From Solenopsis invicta (taxonomy: Eukaryota > Arthropoda > Insecta > Hymenoptera > Formicidae): 64,000 nucleotides of DNA. The position numbers were made by a program, and so were the translations under genes. The notes below the pieces were generated by a model, which did not search any database, was not told the DNA's origin, and saw nothing but the letters and a program-made list of their open reading frames with translations. The stretch is from contig NC_052667.1 in assembly GCF_016802725.1 (NCBI RefSeq), forward strand, positions 29,024,846-29,088,845, written 5' to 3'. Positions 26,640-40,259 of this stretch are shown in pieces; within the stretch, counting starts at the first letter, position 1, and each line of letters starts with the position of its first letter.

Positions 26640-27357
26640 GATACAACGCCATGTGATTACAAATCTTGTTATTTTGTCATAAATTAGCAAACCTTGATTA
26701 ATTTTATAATGATATTATCTACCATAGTTATCTACCATACAAATTAGTTGTGAAGCAAAGTATGTGTATGTTATGTATGTACGTGCAAACGAGATTTAAA
26801 TACACAATTTTGTAGTGTGACCATTGTTTTTCATAAAACCTTTGTTACTGTTTGTTAGAAATAGAAATTTTTTATAGAAATCATTACATGCGCTGTACGT
26901 TGTTATATTACACGAAAACTGAAAATTTTTGAAACAATTTATACGCATCAAGCACATTGCCAAGCATTTTTGCTTTTTATTTATAAGAAATAAATTTTTG
27001 CATAACAAGTTTGATATTGTATTATTGTATTACGAGAAATTATTGTATTAATTTTTTTTCAAAAACATTCTGAAGCATAGAAAGCCTACTTAAAAATAAT
27101 TTTTTGTTAATTTTTACTCAACGATGTTTCATCAAACTACAGTGTTTTAAAAAGCCCTAAAAAATAAAACTATAAAGATATCAAATTTTAATTTTATGTA
27201 ATTTAAAAACAAAATATAGTAGATTCAAAAGACAGATTTAAAATTCTTCTTTTTTTCTTTAAAATATATATATTTCTGAAAACCTCTCTAGAATTTTAAG
27301 AAATATAAATAATTTCTTTGACTTCAATTATTGAAATCACACTTTAATTACAGTACT

Positions 27358-27435
27358 CTGTGTGTGTGTGTGTGTGTGTGCGTGCGTGTGTGTGTGTGTG
27401 TGTGTGCGCGCGCGCGCGCACGTGCGGACACGTGT
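27358..27435. repeat. Compound (GT)n/(GC)n microsatellite
   Basis: Two GT runs separated by CGTGCGTG, then a GC run and GTGC units. Confidence 0.9.
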
Positions 27436-27537
27436 GTTACAGGTATACACAAAATTGTTGTTAAATCAATCTATTGATAAATTTGCATAGATTAATTGTG
27501 TTTGAGCAATCTTAAATGTTCAAGTTTCTTACGTTAT

Positions 27538-27540
<3 letters not shown>

Positions 27541-27580
<40 letters not shown>
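27541..27580. repeat. (AT)n microsatellite
   Basis: About 19 TA units. Confidence 0.9.
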
Positions 27581-27581
<1 letters not shown>

Positions 27582-29624
27582 ACTCATTTCAATCCGAAGA
27601 CCTTTATTTGTGTAATGCAAAATGCATTTGCGTGTACACTGCGTATACACGAGCATAATTACTTTAAGTACAATTGGAAAAGTAACTTCTTGTTCTCTCT
27701 CTTTCTCTTTCTAAAGAATCCTATCTCGAGAACATTAACCGGAAGAGTGCGCAATGCCGGATTGCCAAGCGACCCTACTTGGTGTCGAATATCGATTCGA
27801 CCCTCCAGCAATGACAAGGGTTCGAGAGACGAGACTTAAAGTTTCGGCCAGACGTGGAATCGCACGTAATGTAAAAATAGCGCTTAATCTTGTTTGATCG
27901 AAAAAAAATTTTGCAAATCCGAGCATACGCCTGTAATATATTCAGATAATCATTAGAAAGATTCGAAAAAAAGCTCGAAAGAGTTCAGTGCGCTTCTACC
28001 ACGGAGCAAAAAAATTTTATATCCCGAGTTTTATATTTAAAACACATTTTATTTGAAATATATCTCAAATGACATATTTCTTACTTATTTGGATTATCTT
28101 ACTTACTCTCATTTGTAATAACGTAAGTAATATAGGAAAATGTGATAATTTGATAAAACTTATTGATAAAACGTGTCACATTTAAAGAGAATTGAATAAT
28201 TCACAAACGTTTTATATTCTTATATTTAAAAATGACACGATAAAACTTGACTTTCTTTTACTTTTAAAATGTTTCTTTAAATTCTATTCTTTCATAAGTT
28301 TTCTCTATATATTTGTATACTATTAAAAATCGTTGTTCTTATAAGAGTTGGAGCTATATTAAAAAATTATTTAAAGAAAACTAGACGGTTGAAAAATTTA
28401 AAGAAATTTAAGAATGCCTGTATATTATTCGCAAATTTATTCTCAAAATTTGACAAAGTTTGATCAAGTCACATTATGACTGGAGAACCTCTTTAATGCA
28501 TTAATGGTAGTAATAATAATTGTGCACTAATCACGATACTGGAAAGTGACCATTACGATATTGGTAGTAATTTACGTAACACGAACAACAACAATAGCTG
28601 AAATGACAATGTTTGATTCAGTTAAGGAAGTGGAGCGTAATATCAGTTGGAGCGCGAAGCTTGTTTGTGATAAATCTGAAACTGGCAAGCAATATAAATT
28701 CTCGACTAACACTCTAGTGGATGAAACTGATAATTGAAGAGCTTCAACATTTCACAACTCAAATTTAGATAAATGTTTTTTTTTTTAATATGAAAGTAAA
28801 ATTGAAGTAATTTATTTTGTTATATATTTACATATGTCACATTGCTTACTTAGTATGTATACAAATTTTTTACATTACGTATCGCACAACACGTCGTACA
28901 AGCTGTCAACATAACTCGTTTGCAACAGTTGACAATGCCGTTGATCGTTTTGTGTATTCTGTTGTTGATAATAAAGTTAAAAGTAGAATTTTCTTAATTA
29001 TGTTTCTCGATCGTTTTATGGGAAAGTTACTGCTTTCTTTTTAATTATCAAGTGACGGTTATTAATCTCTGCAATTTATATTAGTAAGTAGTTTATCTAT
29101 ATTTGCTACTTTACAACAATGTATTTAATTTATATTTTCGTCATTACGTTTTGCTTGTAAAGAGAGAAAACCTTTTGTAAAGTCCTAATTTGGCCTAGAT
29201 CAATAATTAATACATACATTCATCGTAATGTTTCTTTCTCTCTACTAATATGATCTAAATAGCATTTTTTCTAAAAATCTTTAAGAAATAGTACATAGGT
29301 ATATTCCTTCTTTTGATATCTATTATCAAACTTTCCTTCAAATGTACGTCAATATATACGTAATTAACCCTCAGTACTTTATTCCATAAATTGATGTATT
29401 TTGAAGCTATTACATCATAGACATAATGAAAATGTCATCTTATTCAGGACCCTTCTATAAATCACAAAATAAAGATAACAGCGAAATCTTTTTAACGCAA
29501 GCTTTTATTATACATTTAATATCGGTTCGGGATTATCTCGATAACAATGCTTATTGCCTCTCGTGTTAAGTATCAGGTTATGTTGTAAAATTGTTTATAG
29601 CAAATCTTACATACATATTTCACC

Positions 29625-29682
29625 ATGACTAGAGCTATAAAAATAAAAGCCAAACAAGTTTTCTTTGCTATTATGGCTCTAG
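29625..29682 (+). other. Possible isolated first coding exon
   Basis: ATG at 29625 opens 19 codons (MTRAIKIKAKQVFFAIMAL) that end at a strong donor, CTAG/GTAAGA at 29683. The peptide has a basic start and a short hydrophobic run. No second exon is identified. The same bases form an inverted repeat (CTAGAGCTATAA and TTATGGCTCTAG), so the donor may be a by-product of a hairpin instead. Confidence 0.15.
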
Positions 29683-30649
29683 GTAAGATGTATATTGCTA
29701 TTTCTATGACTTGTCGCTCATATGTTAATTATAGTTATATTGTCATTTCTTAGCCCGTTTATATCTTATCGCTTTTAACTAATGTTTTGACCTTGAAGAT
29801 GATAGTTAATACTTACTTTGAGTTCCGATCAACTTATACACCGATATTCAAACAGCGAATATTGAAGTCGTTACAGCGTAAAATCGTCGCGCCTCGTGTG
29901 TTGTGAATTTATCTAGTTTCAATAATAGTTAAGTTTATCAGAGATCCAGTAATTTACGAATCATGAATCATAATTATTTATATGTATATGTTTTAAATTT
30001 GAAACTGGATTTTTGTCCAATTAATGCAGATAATATACCGTCCTCATTATATAAGTCTTTAACATTAATCAGTACTTGATTCTCTAGATTGATAGCTATT
30101 GCCATTGACAAAAATGCAACGTTATATGTTTTATCGATTTTCAAGGAATTATTTTATAAGAGTTATAAAAAATTTTACAACTTTTAATAAATTTTACTTA
30201 CGTTGAAAATTTTTACAACATAGTTGTGAATAATTAATGTAAATTGTAATATTGTTTTCTCAATAAAATTGTGTAATTGCAATTGACACATTGCATTAAT
30301 CCTATATTAATAAATTTACAGTAAATAATATACAATCATGTAATACAATAAATTACACACATATTTTAATATAACATAATTTATAATATGTGTATTATAT
30401 GTATTTTAATATACATAATTAATATAACATAATTTATCGTATCAAATAAATGAAACGCTGAGGATTACGTATGTACTCGTATACGTATACTGTATGTACG
30501 CGTATATTCGACAGAGAGCGAAATAGATTTTCGATAGAAGGAATATACATGGTTCTGTGAATTAAAAATTTTGTCCACGTTGTCAAAAATTTTACTCGAT
30601 ATTAAAATACTATTCGAGAGATATTAGCAATCACAAGAATGTAGATGCA

Positions 30650-30900
30650 AAATGAATGCTCTGTGGCAATCACAATTTTGTAATGGCTCCGCGTGTAGAA
30701 ACTAGGAATGGTTTTGTCATTATGTTGATGCGCTGTATACTTTAGCACAATGCCATTGTTAATTGCCCGACCGTCATTCTCGGTGCGCTCGACACACGGT
30801 GCTCAGATTAATTGCAGAGAATCTGTTACGTGTACATGCATTCGTCAATCGAGATGCGTTTCGCGGCTGTTACGTGCCAATGATAAACATTACGGCAAAA
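30650..30900. promoter_or_regulatory. CpG-richer island, possible regulatory sequence
   Basis: Contains GCCCGACCGTCATTCTCGG and several further CpGs within AT-rich DNA, with no open frame of note. A conserved-element interpretation is inference only. Confidence 0.2.
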
Positions 30901-31195
30901 ATAACTTGTAGTCATTAAATAAAATTCAACTGTCTCTGTATAGATACATATTTTCTCGCATGTTGACAGCGTAAAAGACTCAATTTTAAATACAAAATTT
31001 GTATATCTTAATAACGAGATTTGTGCTACGTTTGTTTAATAGCAATTAAAATATGCTCTTGAAAATTTTTTTATATTAATACGTAAGAAGTTGAAGTAAA
31101 AGAATGAAAATATTATGATAAAAAATAATCATTTTAAAACATTTGCGAGTAATTTCAGAACCATTCAGTGTTACTATTATAGTAAATAAAGATAA

Positions 31196-31252
<57 letters not shown>

Positions 31253-31258
31253 CACACA
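31196..31258. repeat. (CA)n microsatellite with TA insert
   Basis: About 22 CA units, then ATATATATAT and a short CA run. Confidence 0.92.
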
Positions 31259-33623
31259 ACCTTTGAAGCAAAAATTATCATTAGAGTAAAGTTGCTCACT
31301 CATATTTTCAGATCTCGATGAAATTTCATCATTTGGACGTAGGCCATGCATCATTATAAAAATATATCGCGAGTGTCTTTAAATGCTACGATCGCATTTT
31401 AATAGAATTTTGGCAGCCGTTGCGCAGGCAATTGTCATATTTTAAAATAGCTTCATGACATATCGTCTCATACAGCGTAATAGGCAGCAAGGAAAATGTA
31501 GTATTATTATCTGCCTACTGTACAGTTTTAGGGTTTATTTCGTCGAACGCTCATTTTTGTTTGCATTATTGCAAAATTTGAATATTATGAAAGATAGAAG
31601 ACACTTTCTAATTTCAGTTCATTTTTCCAAAATTTTATTTCTAGTTTTTTTCTTATTTTTAAGAAATATCAATCTAAAGACAAAGAAATATATTGATATT
31701 GATAACTTTTCTTTGTACAGGATAATTTATAAGTATATAAAAAAATTCAAGGAGTTATTACTTAGCTTATTTTATGAACAAACAGTTTTACGAATTTATA
31801 TCTCCTAAAGTGTTCTATTTTTAAAATACAGTGTCAAAGTTGAGAAAAAAAAGTATACGAATACTTAATAAATCTGAAAAAGACTCAGAAATATTTTATT
31901 TAAATTTGGTGTGTAAATGTACGTAATATTAAGAATCATTTTCCAGTAGTAATAAAACATATCAAGTATTTTTAACGAAAGAATGTCATGCCACTGTTTT
32001 CTTTACAAGTTTAACAATATTTTTCTTCAATCTCGAACTATAATTTTATAGAATTTTTATAAAATTTGCCTCTTGTATTCTTTTTATCTGATTATGTTTT
32101 TGAAGTAAAGTGAAATTATTTATAGCTATAATTTCAATATGTCACTTCAATTAAAAAATGATGCTAACTGCATGAAAAAACACAATAGAAAATTTTTGTA
32201 GAGGACTCTAATTGCGTATCATTCTTTTATTAAAAAAACTTAAACTCGGGATTATTTGTACGCATGTCACTGGATGTTTCATCGATACTAGAAAATAATT
32301 TTTGATACCGTATGTACGTAGAAATTTAAAATATCTCTAAGCTTTTTGTAGACTTTTGAAATTTTTATATCTTTTTCTCAATTTCAACATCCTGTATTTT
32401 AAAAACAAAATACTTAAAAACGTGTTCACAAGACTTTTTCTTTATAAGACAAGTCCAGGAATATTTTTTTTTTCTGGTGTGTTGCTTAGGAAAATTTCTG
32501 TACATACATATAAATAAGAAAAATTAACAATTTGCATTACAAGTTTATTGTTATAAATTATATTATTTTAAATGATTAAATTGTTTTAAGAAATAGATGA
32601 ATTGCTGAAATTAATAAAATGATAGACGTTCTTTACCCGCTTATGTTTTTGCATACACTTAGCATAAGTTCATGAAGGTGTCTTGTATTTTTCTTCGGAC
32701 GCAATCCAACTTGAATGGATCTAAAAAATTTTCCGTGTAATAACAGACATGCAACCTCTCATTAGAAAGTCATTATCTGTATTCAACTTTATGCCGACAA
32801 TCAAATTATACCGCGTGCATCCAATGGAAAAAAAATAAAGAAATAAAAAAATACTAAACGTGACTGCATTAATACAATAAAAGATTTAGAAATGCACAAT
32901 CCGTTTTGCTACAGACATGCGAATTACTATTTATTTTTACTTTTGAGGCAAGTTCAAAGACATTGTTTTTTTAAACATTGTGTATTTCGTTCAAGTGCAT
33001 GTTACGCGTCATAATACATAATACCTCTGGGTTAGGTCGGTATGCATACGAGATGCAAGACGCAAAGTTGTGTTGAAGTTAGCTTATGTGATTACTTGTA
33101 GATGCAAAAGCGACCTTAAGCCATTCGTAGATTATCATATCTCGTCTCATTATGCGAAAATAATCTTGTTTTATTATCGCTTGTTATCGCAGCATAATTC
33201 ACGGGCAAGCATTATAAATTCCTGATTTTAATTCCTGTTCCCACATCGCAGATTCTGCAAAAAGTAACTACAATCGAGGGAGACTTTTTAATAAATTATA
33301 TGGTTACTTATCGTCTAATTAATTAATTTAACATCAAACTTATTTATTATGTTATAATATTATATGTAATGCAAAATAGTGTGATTTTCAAGCTTACTGT
33401 TCAAGCTTATTCCTTAAATGTTTCTTCTATTTTGTGCAAAGAGTTCTTGTAATTTTAAATCTGTCTTAAAAGCAACTAATTTCTCCATTATATAGAGTAA
33501 CAAATTGTGAAATTCTTTGAATAAATAAGGAAAAAGAAACAATTTGCAGCAAAAATATTTTGGTATGCAATAGACTTGGAAAAGAGAAAAATATATTTGT
33601 GTAACGCGCAATCGATAGACGCG

Positions 33624-33668
33624 ACACACACACACACACACACACATACACACACACACACACACACA
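33624..33668. repeat. (CA)n microsatellite
   Basis: About 22 CA units with one CATA interruption. Confidence 0.9.
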
Positions 33669-34473
33669 ATAATTTTTAATATATGTATCCGAGTTCGATA
33701 AAGTATTCGTGCCGTTTACTTACATTTTTTTTTTTTTTAGAGAGAGAGAATTTCTATGCATTTAAAATTAAATTACTTGCAAAAAGGAGCTCTGCTGTCA
33801 AAAATAAGAGCAAATTTTAATCAAAAAATTTTCAATGCAATATAGCATATTATAAATTGCCGTAATGAAAAATACGCATAGATAAACTTCATTTAAAAAA
33901 AAAAAATGTTAGTAATATTTTGTGCAGTATAAATCGCGATACATTTTTTTAAGTACTTTCGTAATTATCACTGAGACAAGTCCGAAAGAATAATTTTAAT
34001 ACGCAAGTGCAGTTTAAAAACTGTAAATGGTTGTCATTAATAAGCACTATCTAATCACTTCGTATTGTGTATTTTTATCAACTCAATCGTTGTGTATATA
34101 TAATATTTTAAAATGATTTGCGGGACAAATAAATGCTCTTTTTTTATCTAGTTAACTTTTTTAATAAGAAAAAATTGGATAGATAATTTGCGAGCTATTT
34201 AAAATAGATCTTGTTATACATGTTGAAAAATATATAGTGAAATGTCATATTATTATTTTAAGTATATATTTTCAATTATAATTATTTCATTTCATTTTAA
34301 TTTTGAAAATTTCAATACTGAAAATTCTTTTCGTACCAATACAATTATTAGTTTGTTTTTGGTATAAATAATATATATAGTAATTAGATATTGTTTCTAG
34401 TGTTGCATATGCAAACTATCTTAAAATTTAATTGACCATTATAAACTTTTTCAATCCCAATCGTTAACTTTAC

Positions 34474-34625
34474 TAAAGCTCGCCTTCTATAATCTCTACT
34501 GATTCATGGCACGGTGATGGTGTAATAACACCATCAAAAGTCTCGTAGAATCGGATAGAATTGAATTTCATGCTGTAGAAAAAGACGAGTCACAAGAGGG
34601 CTACTCTATCCTCCAGAGTCCAAGC
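34474..34625 (-). other. Exon-like island with strong minus-strand acceptors
   Basis: On the minus strand, a pyrimidine tract ending TTGATTTTCAG (AG at 34627-34626) precedes a GC-richer block, with a possible donor TTTA/GTAAAG at 34473. A second acceptor-like site, CTTTTTCTACAG, lies inside it. It is followed by a 32-codon frame starting at the ATG in CAGCATGAAATTC. On the plus strand the same DNA carries an open frame ending INKEEYAT and then TAA. The orientation matches the octopamine receptor, so a non-coding 5' exon of that gene is one reading. No protein family is recognised. Confidence 0.25.
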
Positions 34626-34927
34626 CTGAAAATCAACAAGGAAGAGTACGCCACTTAAAAGAAGACGAAACGGAAAAGTCGATGCATAAATACATTTTTC
34701 ATCCGTCACGCAACAAATTATGATACTAGAGAAGAAACACATGTGTATTTGATTTTAAATACTTATAAGAAATATATTTTTGGATAGAAATAATTTTTTC
34801 AAACATTTTTCCTAATTACTTGCACATTTGCTTGTATAGCGTCAATCTCTACATATGCAACATCAAACGGAAAAATGTTGTGCTTATGTGAGATGTTTTT
34901 TTCAAAAATGTTATTATGTTGATAGCA

Positions 34928-35037
34928 GACGGAAAAAATAATTTTGCTTAAATAACAAAAAAATTTAGCTAGATACAGATCTCAAAATGATTTTGTTAAA
35001 ACATCAAAATAATTGTGTAGATGCTCAAGCATGATAA
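34928..35037. repeat. Dispersed repeat, copy 2 (see 20688-20797)
   Basis: Same orientation and order of shared words as the first copy. No inverted termini are evident, so the element boundaries are approximate. Confidence 0.45.
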
Positions 35038-35151
35038 TGATGCTTTAAACAATTTTTAACATTCTAATAGTTTAAATATGAAGCATTATTATGCTGCTTG
35101 CACAATTACTCTGACAGCCTAATAAAATTATTTTTAAATCTCGAGACACAC

Positions 35152-35153
<2 letters not shown>

Positions 35154-35201
<48 letters not shown>

Positions 35202-35214
35202 AGAGAGAGAGAGG
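35154..35214. repeat. (GA)n microsatellite
   Basis: About 30 GA units with one AATG interruption. The Arg-Glu open frame across it is a repeat artefact. Confidence 0.92.
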
Positions 35215-36124
35215 GGGATGACGGAATATGGTAGTACAAGCTATTTCCAATTTAGAGGCTGTTCAATTGTAATGGATCACAACACATCTGACAAGACGTT
35301 GTGAGTTATGACTAAGAGATAAAGATACCTATCTTTATATTCTAAGCAAAACTAAATAATAATAATGTAATATATTAAAAATTTTTGTATTATTTCGTAA
35401 ATATTTTTCGATATTTAATTGCAAGATATAAAAAAAAGAAATTTATATTTTTCAATTGAGATAATAAATTGTTATGTAACGATAGAAATACAACTCCACT
35501 TTGCCGAGCAGAAAACTAATATAACGAACGACTTTTACTATAGAGATTTCATGAACAATGGATCACTGCTCTTTATTATCGTCTGGTGTAGAACCGATAA
35601 GATTGATCACATTAGCGTCTTGATTCTCGCGTCAACAAAAATGAGGCAAGTCGTATTATAAACATCTATTTGGTTATAAAAAAGTAAATAACATTTAAAC
35701 TAATGTCATTGCTCGTAATTTTTTATAATTTACAATATTTCATGTAAAATTTTTTATTCTAATTTAGAACATATTTCAATTTGATTATTTAAATTATTCG
35801 AATCACACGAGAATATTGTATAATAAGTAAGAAAAGTAATTGTTAAATAAATTTTAATGATTTACTTATTAAAAAAGCTTTGGTTAATATAAATTTTGGT
35901 TAATACAAATATATCACGCAATTGTATGTATGATGAGACTAAAATTAAATTTAATAAATACATGTATCTTATTGTAAACTATATCTTGCTGTGACTAATA
36001 GCTGCGCTCAATACTGAAGCATTCCTCTCAAGTGCAATATTCCGCTTTGTACTCCATTACACTTCTTGGTAATTAAATTCCCTGTAAGCTTCAACGTAAG
36101 TAGTAGAGAGAAGTCATGAATTTT

Positions 36125-36128
36125 CACA

Positions 36129-36159
<31 letters not shown>

Positions 36160-36213
36160 GCGCACGCACACGCACACGCACACGCACACGCACACGCACA
36201 CGCACACGCACAC
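36125..36213. repeat. Compound (CA)n(CG)n and GCACAC-type satellite
   Basis: (CA)n, then (CG)n, then about eight CACACG hexamers. The whole tract alternates purine and pyrimidine. Confidence 0.92.
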
Positions 36214-36326
36214 ATACTTACATACGTGTGTGTATGTATATGTACATGGTGAGTGTGTGTGTCCATGCGCATGAATGATGTATAATTTATAACATGTAAG
36301 TAGAAGCGTCGTATTATAATTTTTTG

Positions 36327-36348
36327 ACACACACACACACACACACAA
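36327..36348. repeat. (CA)n microsatellite
   Basis: About 11 CA units. Confidence 0.85.
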
Positions 36349-37452
36349 ATATGCACATACATATACATGTACGTATATATAAGTGCATACATACACCAGA
36401 TATCGATTCTTTGTTCTTAACGAAGGTTCTTTCCGAAGACATGCATGGGTTAAAAATGGGTTCAAATACACGATCGTAGGTATATGCACAAACATCTATG
36501 AGCGAAGTTGATTAAATCGACGGTATCGTAAGTTCGTACAAACAAACTTAAATGCTTTACATTTATGAATATCTTCCATTTCATTCGTTCATATTTATCT
36601 TAACGTTCATTCGCGATTCATTCGTTAGCTTATTAACTTGATCTAGATTCAGTTTCAGGAATTTTCTTTTCTTAATCGTTAAATATTTTCTTTCCATTAT
36701 TTATTATATTTTTGTTTCCTACAAATACTTACATTTATAAACACATTTGTATTATAGAAATATAAACATTTGGGAACTATGTAAATCTTCGGGAAAATTA
36801 TTTATTGTAGTTACGGCATAAAATAGTTTGATTAAAAAAATTAATTTATTCACTTTTGCAATGTTATTGAACGGAACAAATAATTTACATACGCAACTGC
36901 TCAGAGAATACTCTACAGCTACAAATCTTTCATTAATTCTATTATTTTTTATTATATTTTCCTTAAAAATTCTAGAAAATGATTGGAATAACTATATCTA
37001 TTTACTTTTAAATAAATTTGCAACTGTTAAAGAGAATATGACAATTATTAGAGAAGAAGATGATACTATGGTCCCTTATTTATATTTTGTTTACTAACTT
37101 TGTTAATAATATTTTAAGTTGAAAATTTAACGTTATTTGTTAACATATTATTTAATTAATTTTATATTCAAAATTATAAAATATTTATTACTTGGGATGG
37201 TATTTGTGGAAATCGTCATGACATGGCGACAGTGCATAATAGGTCGAAGAGAAACAGAGGTGATAATGTAAAATCTTCCACTAAAATTGATTTAAACATT
37301 GGTTTTGTTTAATAAAACGCAGTGTGTTTTGTTGTTAAATTATACATTTGATCAAAATAAAGAGTCTTTTGAAGCTTTGATTCTTTAAAATTATTACATG
37401 TATGGTAAATATGTATAAGTTGATAAAATAAATTTAAAAAATGCAAATAAAT

Positions 37453-37455
37453 ACA

Positions 37456-37500
<45 letters not shown>
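37453..37500. repeat. (CA)n microsatellite
   Basis: About 23 CA units with one ACCA slip, followed by a short (AT)n run at 37505-37522. Confidence 0.92.
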
Positions 37501-37505
<5 letters not shown>

Positions 37506-40174
37506 ATATATATATATATATAAAACATTGCTGTAACACAATAACTGATATGCGACAGGTGCTTGCTGTTTTGAAACTGCACTTATAAATATACTCAATT
37601 CATATTTTAATGAGAAAGAAAGGGGAGGAAAAGGGAAAGAGAAGGAGAGAGACATCGAAATTAATGTTAGACTTTTCTTTTATGTATTACATATAGAGGA
37701 GACAGTTGTATTATGGTTATTCGTAATATCTTCGTTATTAGGTGATTAGTAAATTTTAGTGATTACTTATGGAATCATTCGTTTAGCAATTCACCGTTAT
37801 ATAATGGCGCTCATATGCCAAAATACAATAGCCGACATTTGTTACAAGGCATTTTTCACTTTTGAGCATTTCGAAAATCTTATTTTACGTTGTAATTACA
37901 CACATTTCTTTATTCTTTCTGAACTTTGGGATATTACCATACGAATATATGTATGTGCATTCAAGTGTTTTTGTTATTTAACATTTTACTCACAGCTGTA
38001 CACATTTCGAATTGTGCAAAGCTAAATCATAATGTGAAATGTTTCTATAATGTAATTCTTTAAACTTGTTGATGCCTCAACAGAAACTTTTAATAAGGCT
38101 TCTTTTGTTAAGTTTTTATATCCAAGTATTTATTCGGTAAATTAAATGTAGTTCTCTTTATCTAGTAGTTTATATGTATTATAGATTTTTGGTACTGCAA
38201 TTTATATATATCTACATATTATATATATTGTACAATATTTTCTTATTATTTTTAATAAATATATATCTTTGTAACAAAATATTGTTTTTTTAAAGAAAAT
38301 TAATTTTTTTAATCTATTTTTGTGATGGAGGGGGGAGGGAAGGCACATTATTATCTCTGTTTCTTTTTGACTCATTATACTACATAGTGACGTCAAATTT
38401 TTATTAATAACGTCCAAAGTAATAAATATTTTACAATTTCGAGTCTACAACCATTTGAACATTCAATGGTTACATTCAATGTGTTTAATTGAATATGTAC
38501 ATTTGTTGTAATAAAGTTGCACTTTTTCACTATTTGTCAGAAATTTTGCTATCACGTTTGCTCTCGCGTTACATCTCTTAAATCAATGAGTGCGTGACTT
38601 TGAACGACTAAGATAATTTTGCTATATATAAATCAAAAACCTTGACAAAATTCATATTGTATATGTTAACAATATTCCGTATCGAAGATCGCAAACAAAA
38701 TATAGTGCAAGCGCATATGCGGACAAATAGCCGCAAATACTTATTATTTCTCATGTCACGCAAAGCAATACCGTGCGACACGATAGGATCTCATTTGCTA
38801 AATATAATTTTGTCGCTTCTCGTACGTGTATGTACGACCTCGCTAAACTAGTAAACAAAATCTGTTTGTCGACACGACAGTGAACCAACGTACAAATGTA
38901 CATAAAAATCTGTTATTAATTTGGTAAAGCGTGTTACTTGTACATTTCTGAAGTCAATTTATTATTGATAGATAAGACACGTATTGATACATATAATACG
39001 CTAGCGATATAACATTTATTGTTTGAAATATATTCGTGAGATATTTATTAATCTGATTAATTAATCTGATATCGAGGACTTAATTTTCTTGTTAATTTTT
39101 GTATATTTTGTTTAGTTGTAAAATTTAAAATTTAAAATACAATTTGATAAAATGCAATTTGATACGAATCAATTTTATCTTATGGCAAATTTTTTTCTAA
39201 ACATTTCTTAATTTACCATTTTACGTAAACATTCTACATAAAATGTGTTGGGATTTAAATTCAACAAAATATATTCTATTGTAGATGTATAACTTTTAAT
39301 TGTATAAAACATTATTTGGCACATTATTTTATCGATATATTTCTAAAGCTTTTTCAATTTATTATTAAGTAGTAATAAAAGCTTGTTTGCATTTATTTCT
39401 CTCAAAAGAGTCCAGATTAACAAGCTATACAATTGATTATACAAGCTATAAATGAAATTAACTCTCATGGTTGCTTTGTAACATATAATAATTTTTGCAA
39501 AAAATATCCCATTTATTTTGTTTTACGTTACATTATTATACAGTTTATAATAAACATTGAAGAAGCACACTTCCCTCTAAGACGTAAATATTACAATAAT
39601 AATAGAATCCAAGCGTAATATTATTGTATCATCATGTCTATCATTATTATATGATACATCAGAGATTGGGATGCGAATAATTAATCTATAATTCAGATGT
39701 ATGTATAAATGGAATATGATACTTTTGATACTTGTGATTTCTTCACATTAGAAATTTCAAGTTTCGTCATATATTTGTCACAAAATAGCGTCGTTGTATA
39801 ATGTCGCAGAAAACTTACATAAGTTTTTGAGCCTCCGCTCGCAATCTCTCGCAATTTCCAGTAAAATTGGTTCTGTCAAGCGGCAAGCGACTGATATAGA
39901 GCACGTTCTCCTAGGACAGGACTCCCTCGTACTTGTCGGCATTCGCGCACGTGCACCGTAGACGTTATCACGACTACTGAATCACTCCATTATCGCGGCG
40001 CGTTGCTCACCGAGTCACATATCGACAGCACATACTTCCTTTTACGCGAATAAGTCGTCCAGGTTTGGACAGCGCAACCCTCGAGGAACATCTCTGGATA
40101 CGTGTGGATCTTGGAGGCTGTCTCGATCCTCGCGCCCCTTTTCTCGCTTCGATATTTCTTGACGAGAAACACAT

Positions 40175-40199
40175 GCACTCACTCTCACTCTCACTCTCA

Positions 40200-40258
<59 letters not shown>
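40175..40258. repeat. (CT)n microsatellite
   Basis: CACTCT units pass into about 36 CT dinucleotides with a few T interruptions. Confidence 0.92.

Positions 40259-40259
<1 letters not shown>

Larger units (their letters stand above)
13344..39799. other. Long region without recognisable protein genes
   Basis: About 26 kb, mostly AT-rich. It contains many microsatellites, MITE-like elements at 22055-22210 and 26492-26639, and a divergent dispersed repeat at 20688-20797 and 34928-35037. It also has exon-like islands at 29625-29682 and 34474-34625. CpG-richer islands lie around 14.44-14.83, 19.64-19.81, 24.18-24.50, 25.80-26.17 and 30.65-30.90 kb. If the receptor has non-coding 5' exons, this would be its large 5' intron; that is inference. 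No tRNA, rRNA or transposase is recognised. Confidence 0.5.

Noticed and set aside
28546..28737. 63-codon frame ending SVKEVERNISWSAKLVCDKS...
   Set aside because: The composition is mildly protein-like, but there are no splice partners, no family and no promoter; a chance frame cannot be excluded.
36125..36213. CRISPR-like array from regularly spaced hexamers
   Set aside because: It is a continuous simple-sequence satellite with no unique spacers, in an animal genome.
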